A stretch of DNA of 64,000 nucleotides, taken from Candidatus Gugararchaeum adminiculabundum. GTDB lineage: Archaea > Micrarchaeota > Micrarchaeia > Burarchaeales > Gugararchaeaceae. The DNA is taken from positions 1 to 64,000 of the forward strand of contig CABMDC010000010.1 of the NCBI GenBank assembly GCA_902384795.1, written 5' to 3'. Positions 1-7,192 of the stretch are shown piece after piece. How positions within the stretch are numbered: the first letter of the stretch is position 1; each line of letters starts with the position of its first letter. The position numbers were made by a program, and so were the translations under genes. The notes beneath the pieces are model-generated. The model was given only the letters and a program-made list of their open reading frames with translations. It did no database searches and had not been told where the DNA came from.

Positions 1-165
1 TGCGCTTTGAACGACGATGTTTTGAGGCAGGTGATTTAACGCTTGAATGCCGCTTATGCGAAAAACGGCGGGCATTGTTTTGAGGGGGAGAAAAAGAAAG
101 CGGCGAAAGGAAATGAAGAGGAGAAAAGCGGAAGCTCAAAACAGAAAACTTTGGGCGAATTCTGA
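1..165 (+). pseudogene. 3' end of an upstream gene with an in-frame TAA before a PIP-box-like tail
   Basis: Frame 1 is open from the window edge to a TAA at 37-39, then open again in the same frame to TGA at 163-165. The 41 codons after the TAA use the same codons as neighbouring genes (GCG, GGG, AGC, AAA) and end in a charged linker followed by KQKTLGEF, which resembles the PCNA-binding PIP box found at the extreme C-terminus of archaeal replication proteins such as the RFC large subunit. The most economical reading is one gene whose last 41 codons are cut off by a nonsense codon (or by readthrough). I cannot name the gene because too little of it is present. The alternative is that the gene simply ends at 39 and the rest is chance. 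Confidence 0.35.
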
Positions 166-176
166 GTTAGAGCGAG

Positions 177-186
177 AATTTAAATA
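177..186 (+). promoter_or_regulatory. TATA box of the M64-like protease gene
   Basis: AATTTAAATA is centred about 26 nt before the ATG at 208, the normal archaeal TATA-to-start-site distance, so the transcript probably begins at or next to the start codon (leaderless). Confidence 0.6.
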
Positions 187-207
187 GCAAGGCGCGAAAA
201 TTGCCTT

Positions 208-2073
208 ATGCGTGCGCGGTTTTTCATTTTCGTATTCGCTTTTGCTATTATATTTGCCGGGACTGCTTTTGCCTGGATGTCAAGCCAGGGCGCGGAGTGC
301 AAGCAAAGTTGCCAGGATGACTATAATACAGGTGTAACCAATGCCCAGGCGCTGGCGGATGCCAGGCAATTTTACTCGGGTGACACTTCGTCGAACTGCG
401 GGAATTTGCGCGAGTCCAGGGCGGGCGCGAGAAGTTCGTGCATTGATAATTTGAGGGGAATACCGGATGGGGGTCCGGGTTACCCGGGAACGCAAGGTTG
501 CCTGAGCGGCTGCAATGATGATGCGTGCACAGCAGGATGCGATGCGCAATTCCAGACATGCTGCCTTGCGGCCGCAAAGGATAGCTACCAAATCTGGTAT
601 GACGAGTGCGTGGCGGGATGTCCGGCTGAGCAGACGGATTTATGCGCTGTGAGGGATATTCCGTGCCCGACGCTGGTGTGCGAGAACAGGATGCTGAAAT
701 GGGACGGGCAGTGCGACCATGCAACAGGCCAGTGCACATTTGGTTCAAACAAGGAATGCTATTATGGATGCAACGCGGGCGCGGATGACTGCAACCCTGA
801 GCCGGAAATCAACACGCCGCCGCCAACACAGGGATGCACCAACAGCTGCAGCCCCTATGAAGACCAGATGAGCGACTGCTCCTGCGTGAGAAAGACTTGC
901 GCAACGCAATGCCCGGCGGAAGACACCCAGGCGCCTTACCCAGACTGCTCCTGCGAGCCGGCCAACAAGTGCGCGAACAAAGTGTGCCCGAACTACTGCG
1001 CCCAGAGCCTTGCAAAAAACGGGCAGAAGAATGACTATGATATTGCGAAAAACACAGGGGACTGTGACCCTGCGACAGGCGAGTGCGTCGATTATGCGGA
1101 GGAGGAATGCAGCGCTGGATGCGCAATGACAACTGCTTCGATTCCGGAAGCGTACTGCATTGAGGACTGTGATAATGGGAAGGATGATGATTACAAGAAC
1201 GGGGCTGACTGCGAGGACAAGCCTGCATGCGCGAATTCACCCTACTGCTCGTGCCAGCTGGTTGAGCAGAATTATGGCTCAAGCGGAGGAAGCACGCTGA
1301 AAATCATTGTTGCCGGGTATAGGTTTGCACCCAGGAGCTTTGACACCACATTTAAGGAAAGGGACGCACAGATTATTGCGGATGCCAAGGAAGTTGGAAC
1401 GGCGCTTGGCATAAACGAGCCCTTCAGGGAAATGAATTTTGAAATTTATGCGACCAGGATGCCCATGGAAGCCGCAAGCGCCGGCAGATCGGACATACTT
1501 GCAAAATGTAGCAAAGAGTCCAAGATTAGCGGGGACCTTACAATCTCGATTAATTACATAGACGGGCTGGATCCGAACAGCTACAAATTCTCGGACCACG
1601 TGGATATGTATATGGCTACGACTCCGAGAAAGGATTTCCAGGCGACAATGATACATGAACTGGGGCACGCGTTCGCAGGCCTGTGGGACGAGTATAACAT
1701 CAGCACTTTGAATTTGGGAAGCGTGGATGAAACCAGAGCCTATGTGCGGGACCAGATCACCTCAAGAAGGAACTGCGCGGTGTTCACCCATGTGGAAGGG
1801 CTTTCAATCAGCGAGCTGGAACAGTGCCAGAGTTACTTTAATCAGTTCAATGGAGTTTCGTACCGGTGCTACAAGGGATGCAGCTGGGAGCAGTATTGGA
1901 GGCCGTCGGAAAAAAGCGTGATGCTGTACCCGGATGAAACGCCGGATTTCAATGAGATTAGCAAAAGCATAGTAAGGGACATGATAAAACAATGGACACA
2001 GCCTGCGGCAACTCCGATTTCGATCCCCATACCAAAGGGATCGACTGGAAAAAGGCCCGAGCCGTACAAGTAA
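208..2073 (+). CDS. Secreted cysteine-rich metalloprotease, M64 (IgA peptidase)-like
   Basis: A 621-residue protein with an N-terminal signal peptide (about residues 1-22, ending in TAFA). Residues 25-350 are very rich in cysteine (many CxxxC pairs and CSC/CVxxTC patterns), suggesting a disulphide-bonded extracellular stalk or binding region. From about residue 365 a catalytic domain follows, with HELGH at 483-487 in the context HELGHAFAGLWDEY. This HExxH plus downstream G..DEY pattern is typical of peptidase family M64, so a zinc metalloprotease is likely. The C-terminus is proline rich. The ATG at 208 is supported by a TATA box 26 nt upstream and by the signal peptide. The substrate is unknown; cell-surface or host-contact proteolysis is inference. 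Confidence 0.75.
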   Translation: MRARFFIFVFAFAIIFAGTAFAWMSSQGAECKQSCQDDYNTGVTNAQALADARQFYSGDTSSNCGNLRESRAGARSSCIDNLRGIPDGGPGYPGTQGCLSGCNDDACTAGCDAQFQTCCLAAAKDSYQIWYDECVAGCPAEQTDLCAVRDIPCPTLVCENRMLKWDGQCDHATGQCTFGSNKECYYGCNAGADDCNPEPEINTPPPTQGCTNSCSPYEDQMSDCSCVRKTCATQCPAEDTQAPYPDCSCEPANKCANKVCPNYCAQSLAKNGQKNDYDIAKNTGDCDPATGECVDYAEEECSAGCAMTTASIPEAYCIEDCDNGKDDDYKNGADCEDKPACANSPYCSCQLVEQNYGSSGGSTLKIIVAGYRFAPRSFDTTFKERDAQIIADAKEVGTALGINEPFREMNFEIYATRMPMEAASAGRSDILAKCSKESKISGDLTISINYIDGLDPNSYKFSDHVDMYMATTPRKDFQATMIHELGHAFAGLWDEYNISTLNLGSVDETRAYVRDQITSRRNCAVFTHVEGLSISELEQCQSYFNQFNGVSYRCYKGCSWEQYWRPSEKSVMLYPDETPDFNEISKSIVRDMIKQWTQPAATPISIPIPKGSTGKRPEPYK

Positions 2074-2112
2074 AAAGCAAACGGGAAATGAAAAAATGTA
2101 AATGTGGTTGGA

Positions 2113-2739
2113 ATGGATTTGAAAATCAGGATTGCATTGGGCGCGTTCGCGGTTGTTTTCCTAGCTTCATTGGTGTGCGCAGACGCGATGATGGTTACGG
2201 TTGCCTATGATGCGGATGTGTTTAGCATAAAGTATGCGGAAATGCTGCCAGGCGCAACTCCGTCCGTGAGCGGCGCAGGGGACCTTATTTTGGCCTATGA
2301 AACCCCGAGTGGAACAAAGGGGGTCACAAAATTCTACATGCCGGTGATTGAATCCACAAGCACTGAAATGAGGGCGCTGGACCATGCGGAGTATACGCTT
2401 GCAATCCCGGTTGAGCCAGGCGCGACGGATATTTCTGTTTACAAATTGGACGGAACTTTGCTTGCTATTTTCTCGCTGGAGGGAGTTTCACAGGTAGGGG
2501 ATGCGAAAGGGGATCCGCCTTCGGACAGCTATGCTGCGCAGAATGGGGAAAGGACAGTGAGCGCTGGGCTGGAAAAGGAAGTGGCTAAAACTGCTGAGAA
2601 TGCGCAGGCGAATACTAACACTAATGGGGATGACAACTCGAACGGAAGCACAACCGAGGAGCAGAAGAAAATGTGCCCGCTGGGATTGTTTGCGATTCCA
2701 TTGATTGCGTGTGTTGCGCTGTTTGCGAGAAGGAACTAA
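2113..2739 (+). CDS. Secreted protein with C-terminal membrane anchor, unknown function
   Basis: About 208 residues. The ATG at 2113 opens a clear signal peptide (positive N-terminus, hydrophobic core, cleavage near CADA); an upstream GTG at 2104 would only add three residues. The middle is a small beta-rich domain with no recognised family; residues about 150-185 are a Thr/Asn/Ser/Gly-rich linker. The C-terminus is CPLGLFAIPLIACVALFARRN, a hydrophobic helix followed by basic residues, i.e. a type I anchor or a sortase/archaeosortase-like sorting tail. It lies 39 nt after the M64-like protease and may be co-transcribed. It overlaps the stop of the convergent gene by 4 nt. Confidence 0.65.
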   Translation: MDLKIRIALGAFAVVFLASLVCADAMMVTVAYDADVFSIKYAEMLPGATPSVSGAGDLILAYETPSGTKGVTKFYMPVIESTSTEMRALDHAEYTLAIPVEPGATDISVYKLDGTLLAIFSLEGVSQVGDAKGDPPSDSYAAQNGERTVSAGLEKEVAKTAENAQANTNTNGDDNSNGSTTEEQKKMCPLGLFAIPLIACVALFARRN

Positions 2740-3245
2740 TTTTTTAATCCGAAATCGTGGTAGCATAAACCGCGGGTGACATCATCTGGGCGGATGTAAT
2801 TGCAGACTGAAGAATCATTTACTTTCAAGGCTAAATCGCGATAGCAGTCGGACGTAAAATTCCACATATCAGGGCCGAGCGGCGTTCTGCTGCATATTGA
2901 ATAGTCTCCTGTTTTTGCTGCTGCGGACACGTAACAATCAATAGTAATGGTGATATCGCCAAATGCTGGGCCGTATTTTGAATTCGAGTAAGTGCCGCAG
3001 CCGCCACCTGCTTTTGCACATAGGGATTCGTCCCCTTTTGCTTTGCCTATTTCATAATAGCACAGGCACTGGTATTTGGAGTCGCTTATCTGGCTGCAGC
3101 GGTTTTCATCAAGGCTTTTCACTGCGGATTCGTATTGCTGCTTGGCATCGGGAAAAACCAGTAGCGAGAGGATGAAAAGCGCCACTAGGAGAGATACTAT
3201 AATCAGGGCGAGTTTTGTTTTGCCCAGGTTCGGTAAAAGCGGCAT
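2736..3245 (-). CDS. Membrane-anchored protein with cysteine-pair repeats, unknown function
   Basis: About 169 residues when started at the ATG at 3245. That start is preferred because a TATA box (3265-3275) lies 25 nt upstream and because the extra upstream residues would not be coding-like. One N-terminal transmembrane helix (about residues 10-32) anchors an exported domain built of repeats of the form C-Y-x3-A-x4-D-x2-x-C. The same repeat is found in the lipoprotein at 46207-46878. The repeats suggest a helical-hairpin repeat fold stabilised by disulphides. Function is unknown. Confidence 0.65.
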   Translation of the reverse strand: MPLLPNLGKTKLALIIVSLLVALFILSLLVFPDAKQQYESAVKSLDENRCSQISDSKYQCLCYYEIGKAKGDESLCAKAGGGCGTYSNSKYGPAFGDITITIDCYVSAAAKTGDYSICSRTPLGPDMWNFTSDCYRDLALKVNDSSVCNYIRPDDVTRGLCYHDFGLKN

Positions 3246-3264
3246 GGAATTATTTGGCGGGCGG

Positions 3265-3275
3265 AATTTAAAAAA
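3265..3275 (-). promoter_or_regulatory. TATA box for the cysteine-repeat membrane protein
   Basis: On the minus strand the sequence reads TTTTTTAAATT, centred 25 nt before the ATG at 3245; this spacing decides the start codon and predicts a leaderless mRNA. Confidence 0.55.
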
Positions 3276-3299
3276 TGGACAGAAAATGAGGGATAAAAA

Positions 3300-3358
3300 C
3301 AAAATTTAAAGAAAAAATATAGAACAGGAAAGAACGCTTGCGCGTTCTCCCTGTTTCT
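3300..3358 (-). terminator. Hairpin plus T-rich terminator of the small two-repeat gene
   Basis: A perfect stem GAACGC/GCGTTC (3332-3337 and 3342-3347, loop TTGC) is extended by AACAGG/CCTGTT (3323-3328 and 3350-3355). On the minus strand it follows the stop codon at 3375 and is itself followed by a T-rich tract (3300-3320). This is a good intrinsic-type terminator for the gene at 3375-3599. Confidence 0.6.
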
Positions 3359-3374
3359 TTTAAGGATATGGACT

Positions 3375-3599
3375 TTACTTCTTGCCGCGCCTCTTCATCT
3401 TTGCGCGTGCAACGTATCCGGCTTTGTCAACGTAATACATGTAGCCGTCTGTCTTGCTGATCTTTTCAGTTCCCACTTTGCCCTTTCTTCCGCCAGTGGT
3501 GTGCTTCATTGGTGCTTCCCAAACATACCCATCTTTTCCGATGTAGTAGAGGTAGCCGTTTTTCCTGCTGATTTTCTCAGAACCAATTTTCTCTCCCAT
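3375..3599 (-). CDS. Small basic protein of two tandem GYxYYxxKxGYV repeats
   Basis: A 74-residue protein starting at the ATG at 3599, which sits 5 nt after a GAGGTGA Shine-Dalgarno; the GTG at 3608 overlaps that site and is less likely. It consists almost wholly of two copies of one unit: EKISRKNGYLYYIGKDGYVW at the start and EKISKTDGYMYYVDKAGYVA near the end, each followed by a short segment ending in MK, then a basic tail. Small proteins of this kind are, as I recall, widespread in uncultured archaea and candidate-phylum bacteria without a known role. It is monocistronic, with its own TATA box (3659-3668) and strong terminator, suggesting high independent expression. Confidence 0.75.
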   Translation of the reverse strand: MGEKIGSEKISRKNGYLYYIGKDGYVWEAPMKHTTGGRKGKVGTEKISKTDGYMYYVDKAGYVARAKMKRRGKK

Positions 3600-3658
3600 A
3601 CAATTCACCTCGTATCGCCGACGATAATAATGGCGAACAAAGCTTGTTTTACCGAGAG

Positions 3659-3668
3659 TATTTATAAA
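3659..3668 (-). promoter_or_regulatory. TATA box of the small two-repeat gene
   Basis: TTTATAAATA on the minus strand, about 60 nt before the ATG. The predicted start site near 3638 gives a leader of about 40 nt carrying the GAGGTGA ribosome-binding site. Unlike its neighbours, this gene is therefore leadered. Confidence 0.55.
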
Positions 3669-3713
3669 GGTTTTCCCTCGGTGTGTGAGCTTGCGGATTG
3701 CCGTACGCGTAGG

Positions 3714-3723
3714 CTTTTAAGTA
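3714..3723 (+). promoter_or_regulatory. Candidate TATA box of the purine operon
   Basis: CTTTTAAGTA lies about 110 nt before purS. It would give a leader of roughly 80 nt containing a weak hairpin (GCCTA 3741-3745 with TAGGC 3758-3762). The remaining 3669-3827 sequence shows no gene. The assignment is tentative because other A/T-rich tracts lie nearer to purS. Confidence 0.3.
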
Positions 3724-3827
3724 TTTTACCCCCTTAACTTGCCTAATATAGTGTGGGTAGGCTAGGTAATTTTTAGATAATTAGCCGAGATTAGCGGAAA
3801 CTAAATTCGGTTTTACGGGCGAAAACT

Positions 3828-4085
3828 ATGACTGAGTACACGGTGGAAGTTGTAATCGAGTCCAAGCCGGCTGCAAAGGACCCCGAGGGCGAGACCATTG
3901 CGCGCGAGCTTTTGATGAAGAACGGGTTCGGCCAGGTGCACAATGTAAGGACAGCGAAAATGCTGAAAGTGAAGCTTGAGGCCGAGAACGAGGAGCAGGC
4001 AAAGAATCTCGCCGAGAGAATGGTCAGGGAATTGCGGCTCGCGAACCCGGTGGCGCACATTTATTCGATCAACGTGAAAGGATAG
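3828..4085 (+). CDS. purS: Phosphoribosylformylglycinamidine synthase subunit PurS
   Basis: An 85-residue protein of the usual PurS length with the family signature: N-terminal beta strand (TVEVVIESKP), the KDPEGETIAR segment and a C-terminal NPVAHIYSI. PurS bridges PurL and PurQ in the three-subunit FGAM synthase that converts FGAR, glutamine and ATP to FGAM (step 4 of purine synthesis). It is the first gene of a plus-strand run purS-purQ-purL-purF-purD. Confidence 0.95.
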   Translation: MTEYTVEVVIESKPAAKDPEGETIARELLMKNGFGQVHNVRTAKMLKVKLEAENEEQAKNLAERMVRELRLANPVAHIYSINVKG

Positions 4086-4113
4086 TTTGTAACTTGGTGT
4101 TTGGTGAAAATAA

Positions 4114-4884
4114 ATGACCGTTAGCGGGGGGAATCAGGAGGAACCTCAAACTGAAGGGGGGCGGAGCCACCCTGCGGTTCGGAGTGAACGAAAGATAGCA
4201 GTGATAAGATTTCCAGGCTCGAACTGCGACCTGGATGTAGTGCACGCCCTGCGCGATGTGGTGAAAATCAATTGCGAGCTGGTGTGGCATGCTGATTTTA
4301 AGGGAAGCGAGTATGCGGGAGTGGTTCTGCCCGGTGGATTCTCATACGGAGACCACCTGAGGGCGGGGATAATTGCCGCATTCTCTCCTGCTGTGAAAGA
4401 AGTGAAGCAGATGGCCAGCGAGGGGAAGCCGGTGATTGGAATCTGCAATGGGTTCCAAATCCTAACCGAATCCGGCTTGCTGCCTGGCGCGCTGCTGAAA
4501 AATGAAAAGCTGAACTTTGTCTGCAAATGGGTTTCGCTCAGGATTGACAGTGAGAAGAGCTTCTTTACCAAGGGGCTGAGCGGAAAAAGATTGGAATTGC
4601 CTGTTGCCCATGGCGAGGGAAGATATTACATCGAGGAGGACAGGCTCAGGGAAATGGAAAGGAACGGGCAGATTGTTTTCCGCTATGCTGCGCGCGGACC
4701 GGAGGATAATGAGAATCCGAACCCCAATGGAAGCCTGTCGAATATTGCCGGAGTGTGCAATGAGCAGGGGAATGTTGTCGGGCTGATGCCGCACCCGGAA
4801 AGGGCGTGCGAGAAACTTCTTGGCGGAGAGGACGGATTGATGCTTTTGCAGAAATTTATCGAGATAGCGGACAGGAGAAAATGA
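4114..4884 (+). CDS. purQ: Phosphoribosylformylglycinamidine synthase glutaminase subunit PurQ
   Basis: 256 residues with a class I glutamine amidotransferase domain: nucleophile C111 in GICNGFQ and the His/Glu pair H227/E229 in MPHPERA. It supplies ammonia to PurL. The family normally begins at about KIAVIRFPGSNCD, here residue 27, so the ORF carries an unusual N-terminal extension of about 25 polar residues. A strong AGGAGG lies inside that extension (about 4136-4142) but no ATG/GTG follows it at the right distance, so the start is uncertain; the GTG at 4201 would cut into the first strand. It sits 28 nt after purS. Confidence 0.95.
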   Translation: MTVSGGNQEEPQTEGGRSHPAVRSERKIAVIRFPGSNCDLDVVHALRDVVKINCELVWHADFKGSEYAGVVLPGGFSYGDHLRAGIIAAFSPAVKEVKQMASEGKPVIGICNGFQILTESGLLPGALLKNEKLNFVCKWVSLRIDSEKSFFTKGLSGKRLELPVAHGEGRYYIEEDRLREMERNGQIVFRYAARGPEDNENPNPNGSLSNIAGVCNEQGNVVGLMPHPERACEKLLGGEDGLMLLQKFIEIADRRK

Positions 4885-4928
4885 GAAGGGATGAAAGCGA
4901 GAAATGAAACTAGCGCGGGGAAATTAAG

Positions 4929-7133
4929 ATGAATGAAAAAAAATCTGAAGAAAAAGAGAATGCTGCTGAACCCGGGACCAGTCTTACCCCTGACGAGCAA
5001 AAGGAAGTCAGGAAAAGATTGGGAAGGGAGCCGAACGCACTAGAATTGGGAATGATTGACATCATGTGGAGCGAGCACTGCTCCTACAAGAGTTCGCGCC
5101 CAATCCTGAAAATGCTGCCAACAACTGGCGGCGCGGTTGTTGTGGGGCCCGGCTATGATGCCGGAGTAATAGATATAGGGGGCGGCTGGTGCGCTGCGTT
5201 CAAGATTGAAACCCATAATCACCCGAGCGCCATTGACCCGTATAACGGGGCTGCAACTGGAATTGGAGGAATTGTGCGCGACATTTTGAGCATGGGCGCA
5301 AGGCCAGTGGCATTGTTTGATTCCATTCATTTTGGCTCGCTTTCAAGCCCGCATTCAAGGTGGCTGCTGAGAAATGTTGTGAAAGGAATCGGGGATTATG
5401 GAAACTGCATTGGGGTGCCGACAGTTGGAGGAGAATTGCAGTTTGACGAGGGATTTGAGAGAAACTGTTTGGTGAATGCCGCTTGCCTTGGGTTTGTGAG
5501 AAAAGACAAAATTATGAAAAGTGATACAGCGGGCGAGGGCGACCATATAATATTGGCAGGAGGTTCCACTGGAAGAGATGGAATTCATGGGGTCACTTTT
5601 GCTTCCAAGAATCTGAGCATGGAAAGCGAGGGTGAAAGGCCGGCGGTGCAAGTGGGCGACCCGTTCACGAAAAAGTTGTTGATTGATGCTACCTTGGAAC
5701 TGCTGGAAGCGGGATTGCTCAAGAGCCTGAAGGATTTGGGAGGCGGGGGGCTGACCTGCGCATCCAGCGAGCTTGCGTTCAAATCAGGGGGCGGGGCTGA
5801 CATTGACATTTCAAAAATTCACCTCAGGGAAAAGGGGATGTCCCCGTACGAAATCATGCTTTCAGAGTCCCAGGAAAGGATGCTGTATATTGCGGATGAT
5901 GCGAGAAAAGCGGGAGTGATTGCAATTTTGGAAAAATATGGAATTAGATACGCTGAGATTGGAAAAATAACAAAAGGAAATTACCGCGTGCTGGATGAGA
6001 AGGGAAAAGTGCTGGCTGAAATGAAGGCGAGTCTGTTGACCGAAGCGCCAACTGTGGACAGGCCCACAAAGGAACTGAAGTTTGAAGGAAAATGCATGAA
6101 GCTGAACAAGGATATTTCCTTTGCGCTTGGGCAGCTGATGGCGAGCGAGAACTTGTGCTCGCGCTCCTGGATTTACGAGCAGTATGACCATGAGGTAGGA
6201 GACAGGACAGTTGGGAAACCGGGGCATGATTCCGCTGTACTGCTTGCGCCCAATGGCGGGGCAGTTGTGGTGAAACTGGATTCCGATTCGCTCTGGTGCA
6301 ATATTGACCCGTACAAGGGAAGCGCAGGGGTTGTTTGTGAAGCTTACAGGAATGTAGTTAGCTGCGGGGGAAAACCTTTGGCATGCGTTGACAATTTGAG
6401 TTTCGGGAATCCGGAAAAGCCCGAAGTGATGTTCCAGTTCAAGGAAAGCGTGCGTGGAATTTCAGATGCGCTCAAAGCATTGGAGACACCTTGCGTTGGG
6501 GGAAATGTCTCATTCTATAATGAGGATGAGGAAACGAAATTGTCTATCAAGCCAACTCCAGTGATTATGATGGTTGGAGTGATTGACAGCCTGAAAAAAC
6601 TGAGGAAATGCAGGATGAACAAGGGGGAAAAACTTGTGCTGGTTGGCGAAACAAGGGCGGAAATCGGGGGAAGCGAATACTGCAGAACTATTCTGGGGGC
6701 GCACTGTGGGGTTTTGCCAGAGCCGGACCTTGCGGCTGAGAAAAGAAACGGGGAATTCGTGCTTGCAAACTGGGAGAACATAAACGCGGTCCATGATGTT
6801 TCACGAGGGGGAATTGCCTATGCGCTGCTGGAGATGTGCGTGCAGGCGGACATGGGGGCGAAAATCACCCTTGACCCGATTCCCATGAGCGGCAAGGAGC
6901 ATGTGCGCGAAGAGGACATTGTTTTCTCCGAAACCCATGGGCGCTATATTATAGCTACCAAAAAGGCCGAGGAGTTGCTGGCTGCTGCCGCGAAAGCCGG
7001 AGTGCCGGCTGCGGAAATTGGGATTGTGGGCGGCGGAAAAATCGAGATTGACGCTTACCAGTTCAAGCTCCAGGACATGAAAGAGGGCTATGGCAAAGCG
7101 CTATGGAAAGCAATGGAGCATAATAAAGTATAA
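4929..7133 (+). CDS. purL: Phosphoribosylformylglycinamidine synthase subunit PurL
   Basis: 734 residues, the length of the small (archaeal/Bacillus-type) PurL that needs separate PurS and PurQ. The N-terminal segment has MWSEHCSYKSS and the ATP/metal region FKIETHNHPS; the second half has the paired domain (DHEVGDRTVGKPG, then VHDVSRGG near the end). It uses ammonia from PurQ to aminate FGAR. It starts 44 nt after purQ. The first 20 residues are a charged, probably disordered tail. Confidence 0.96.
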   Translation: MNEKKSEEKENAAEPGTSLTPDEQKEVRKRLGREPNALELGMIDIMWSEHCSYKSSRPILKMLPTTGGAVVVGPGYDAGVIDIGGGWCAAFKIETHNHPSAIDPYNGAATGIGGIVRDILSMGARPVALFDSIHFGSLSSPHSRWLLRNVVKGIGDYGNCIGVPTVGGELQFDEGFERNCLVNAACLGFVRKDKIMKSDTAGEGDHIILAGGSTGRDGIHGVTFASKNLSMESEGERPAVQVGDPFTKKLLIDATLELLEAGLLKSLKDLGGGGLTCASSELAFKSGGGADIDISKIHLREKGMSPYEIMLSESQERMLYIADDARKAGVIAILEKYGIRYAEIGKITKGNYRVLDEKGKVLAEMKASLLTEAPTVDRPTKELKFEGKCMKLNKDISFALGQLMASENLCSRSWIYEQYDHEVGDRTVGKPGHDSAVLLAPNGGAVVVKLDSDSLWCNIDPYKGSAGVVCEAYRNVVSCGGKPLACVDNLSFGNPEKPEVMFQFKESVRGISDALKALETPCVGGNVSFYNEDEETKLSIKPTPVIMMVGVIDSLKKLRKCRMNKGEKLVLVGETRAEIGGSEYCRTILGAHCGVLPEPDLAAEKRNGEFVLANWENINAVHDVSRGGIAYALLEMCVQADMGAKITLDPIPMSGKEHVREEDIVFSETHGRYIIATKKAEELLAAAAKAGVPAAEIGIVGGGKIEIDAYQFKLQDMKEGYGKALWKAMEHNKV

Positions 7134-7192
7134 TGTGATAATAAAGTAGGAGTGTGGAGAGGGAAGAATTAGTGCTGAGATAGCGGGGTAAA

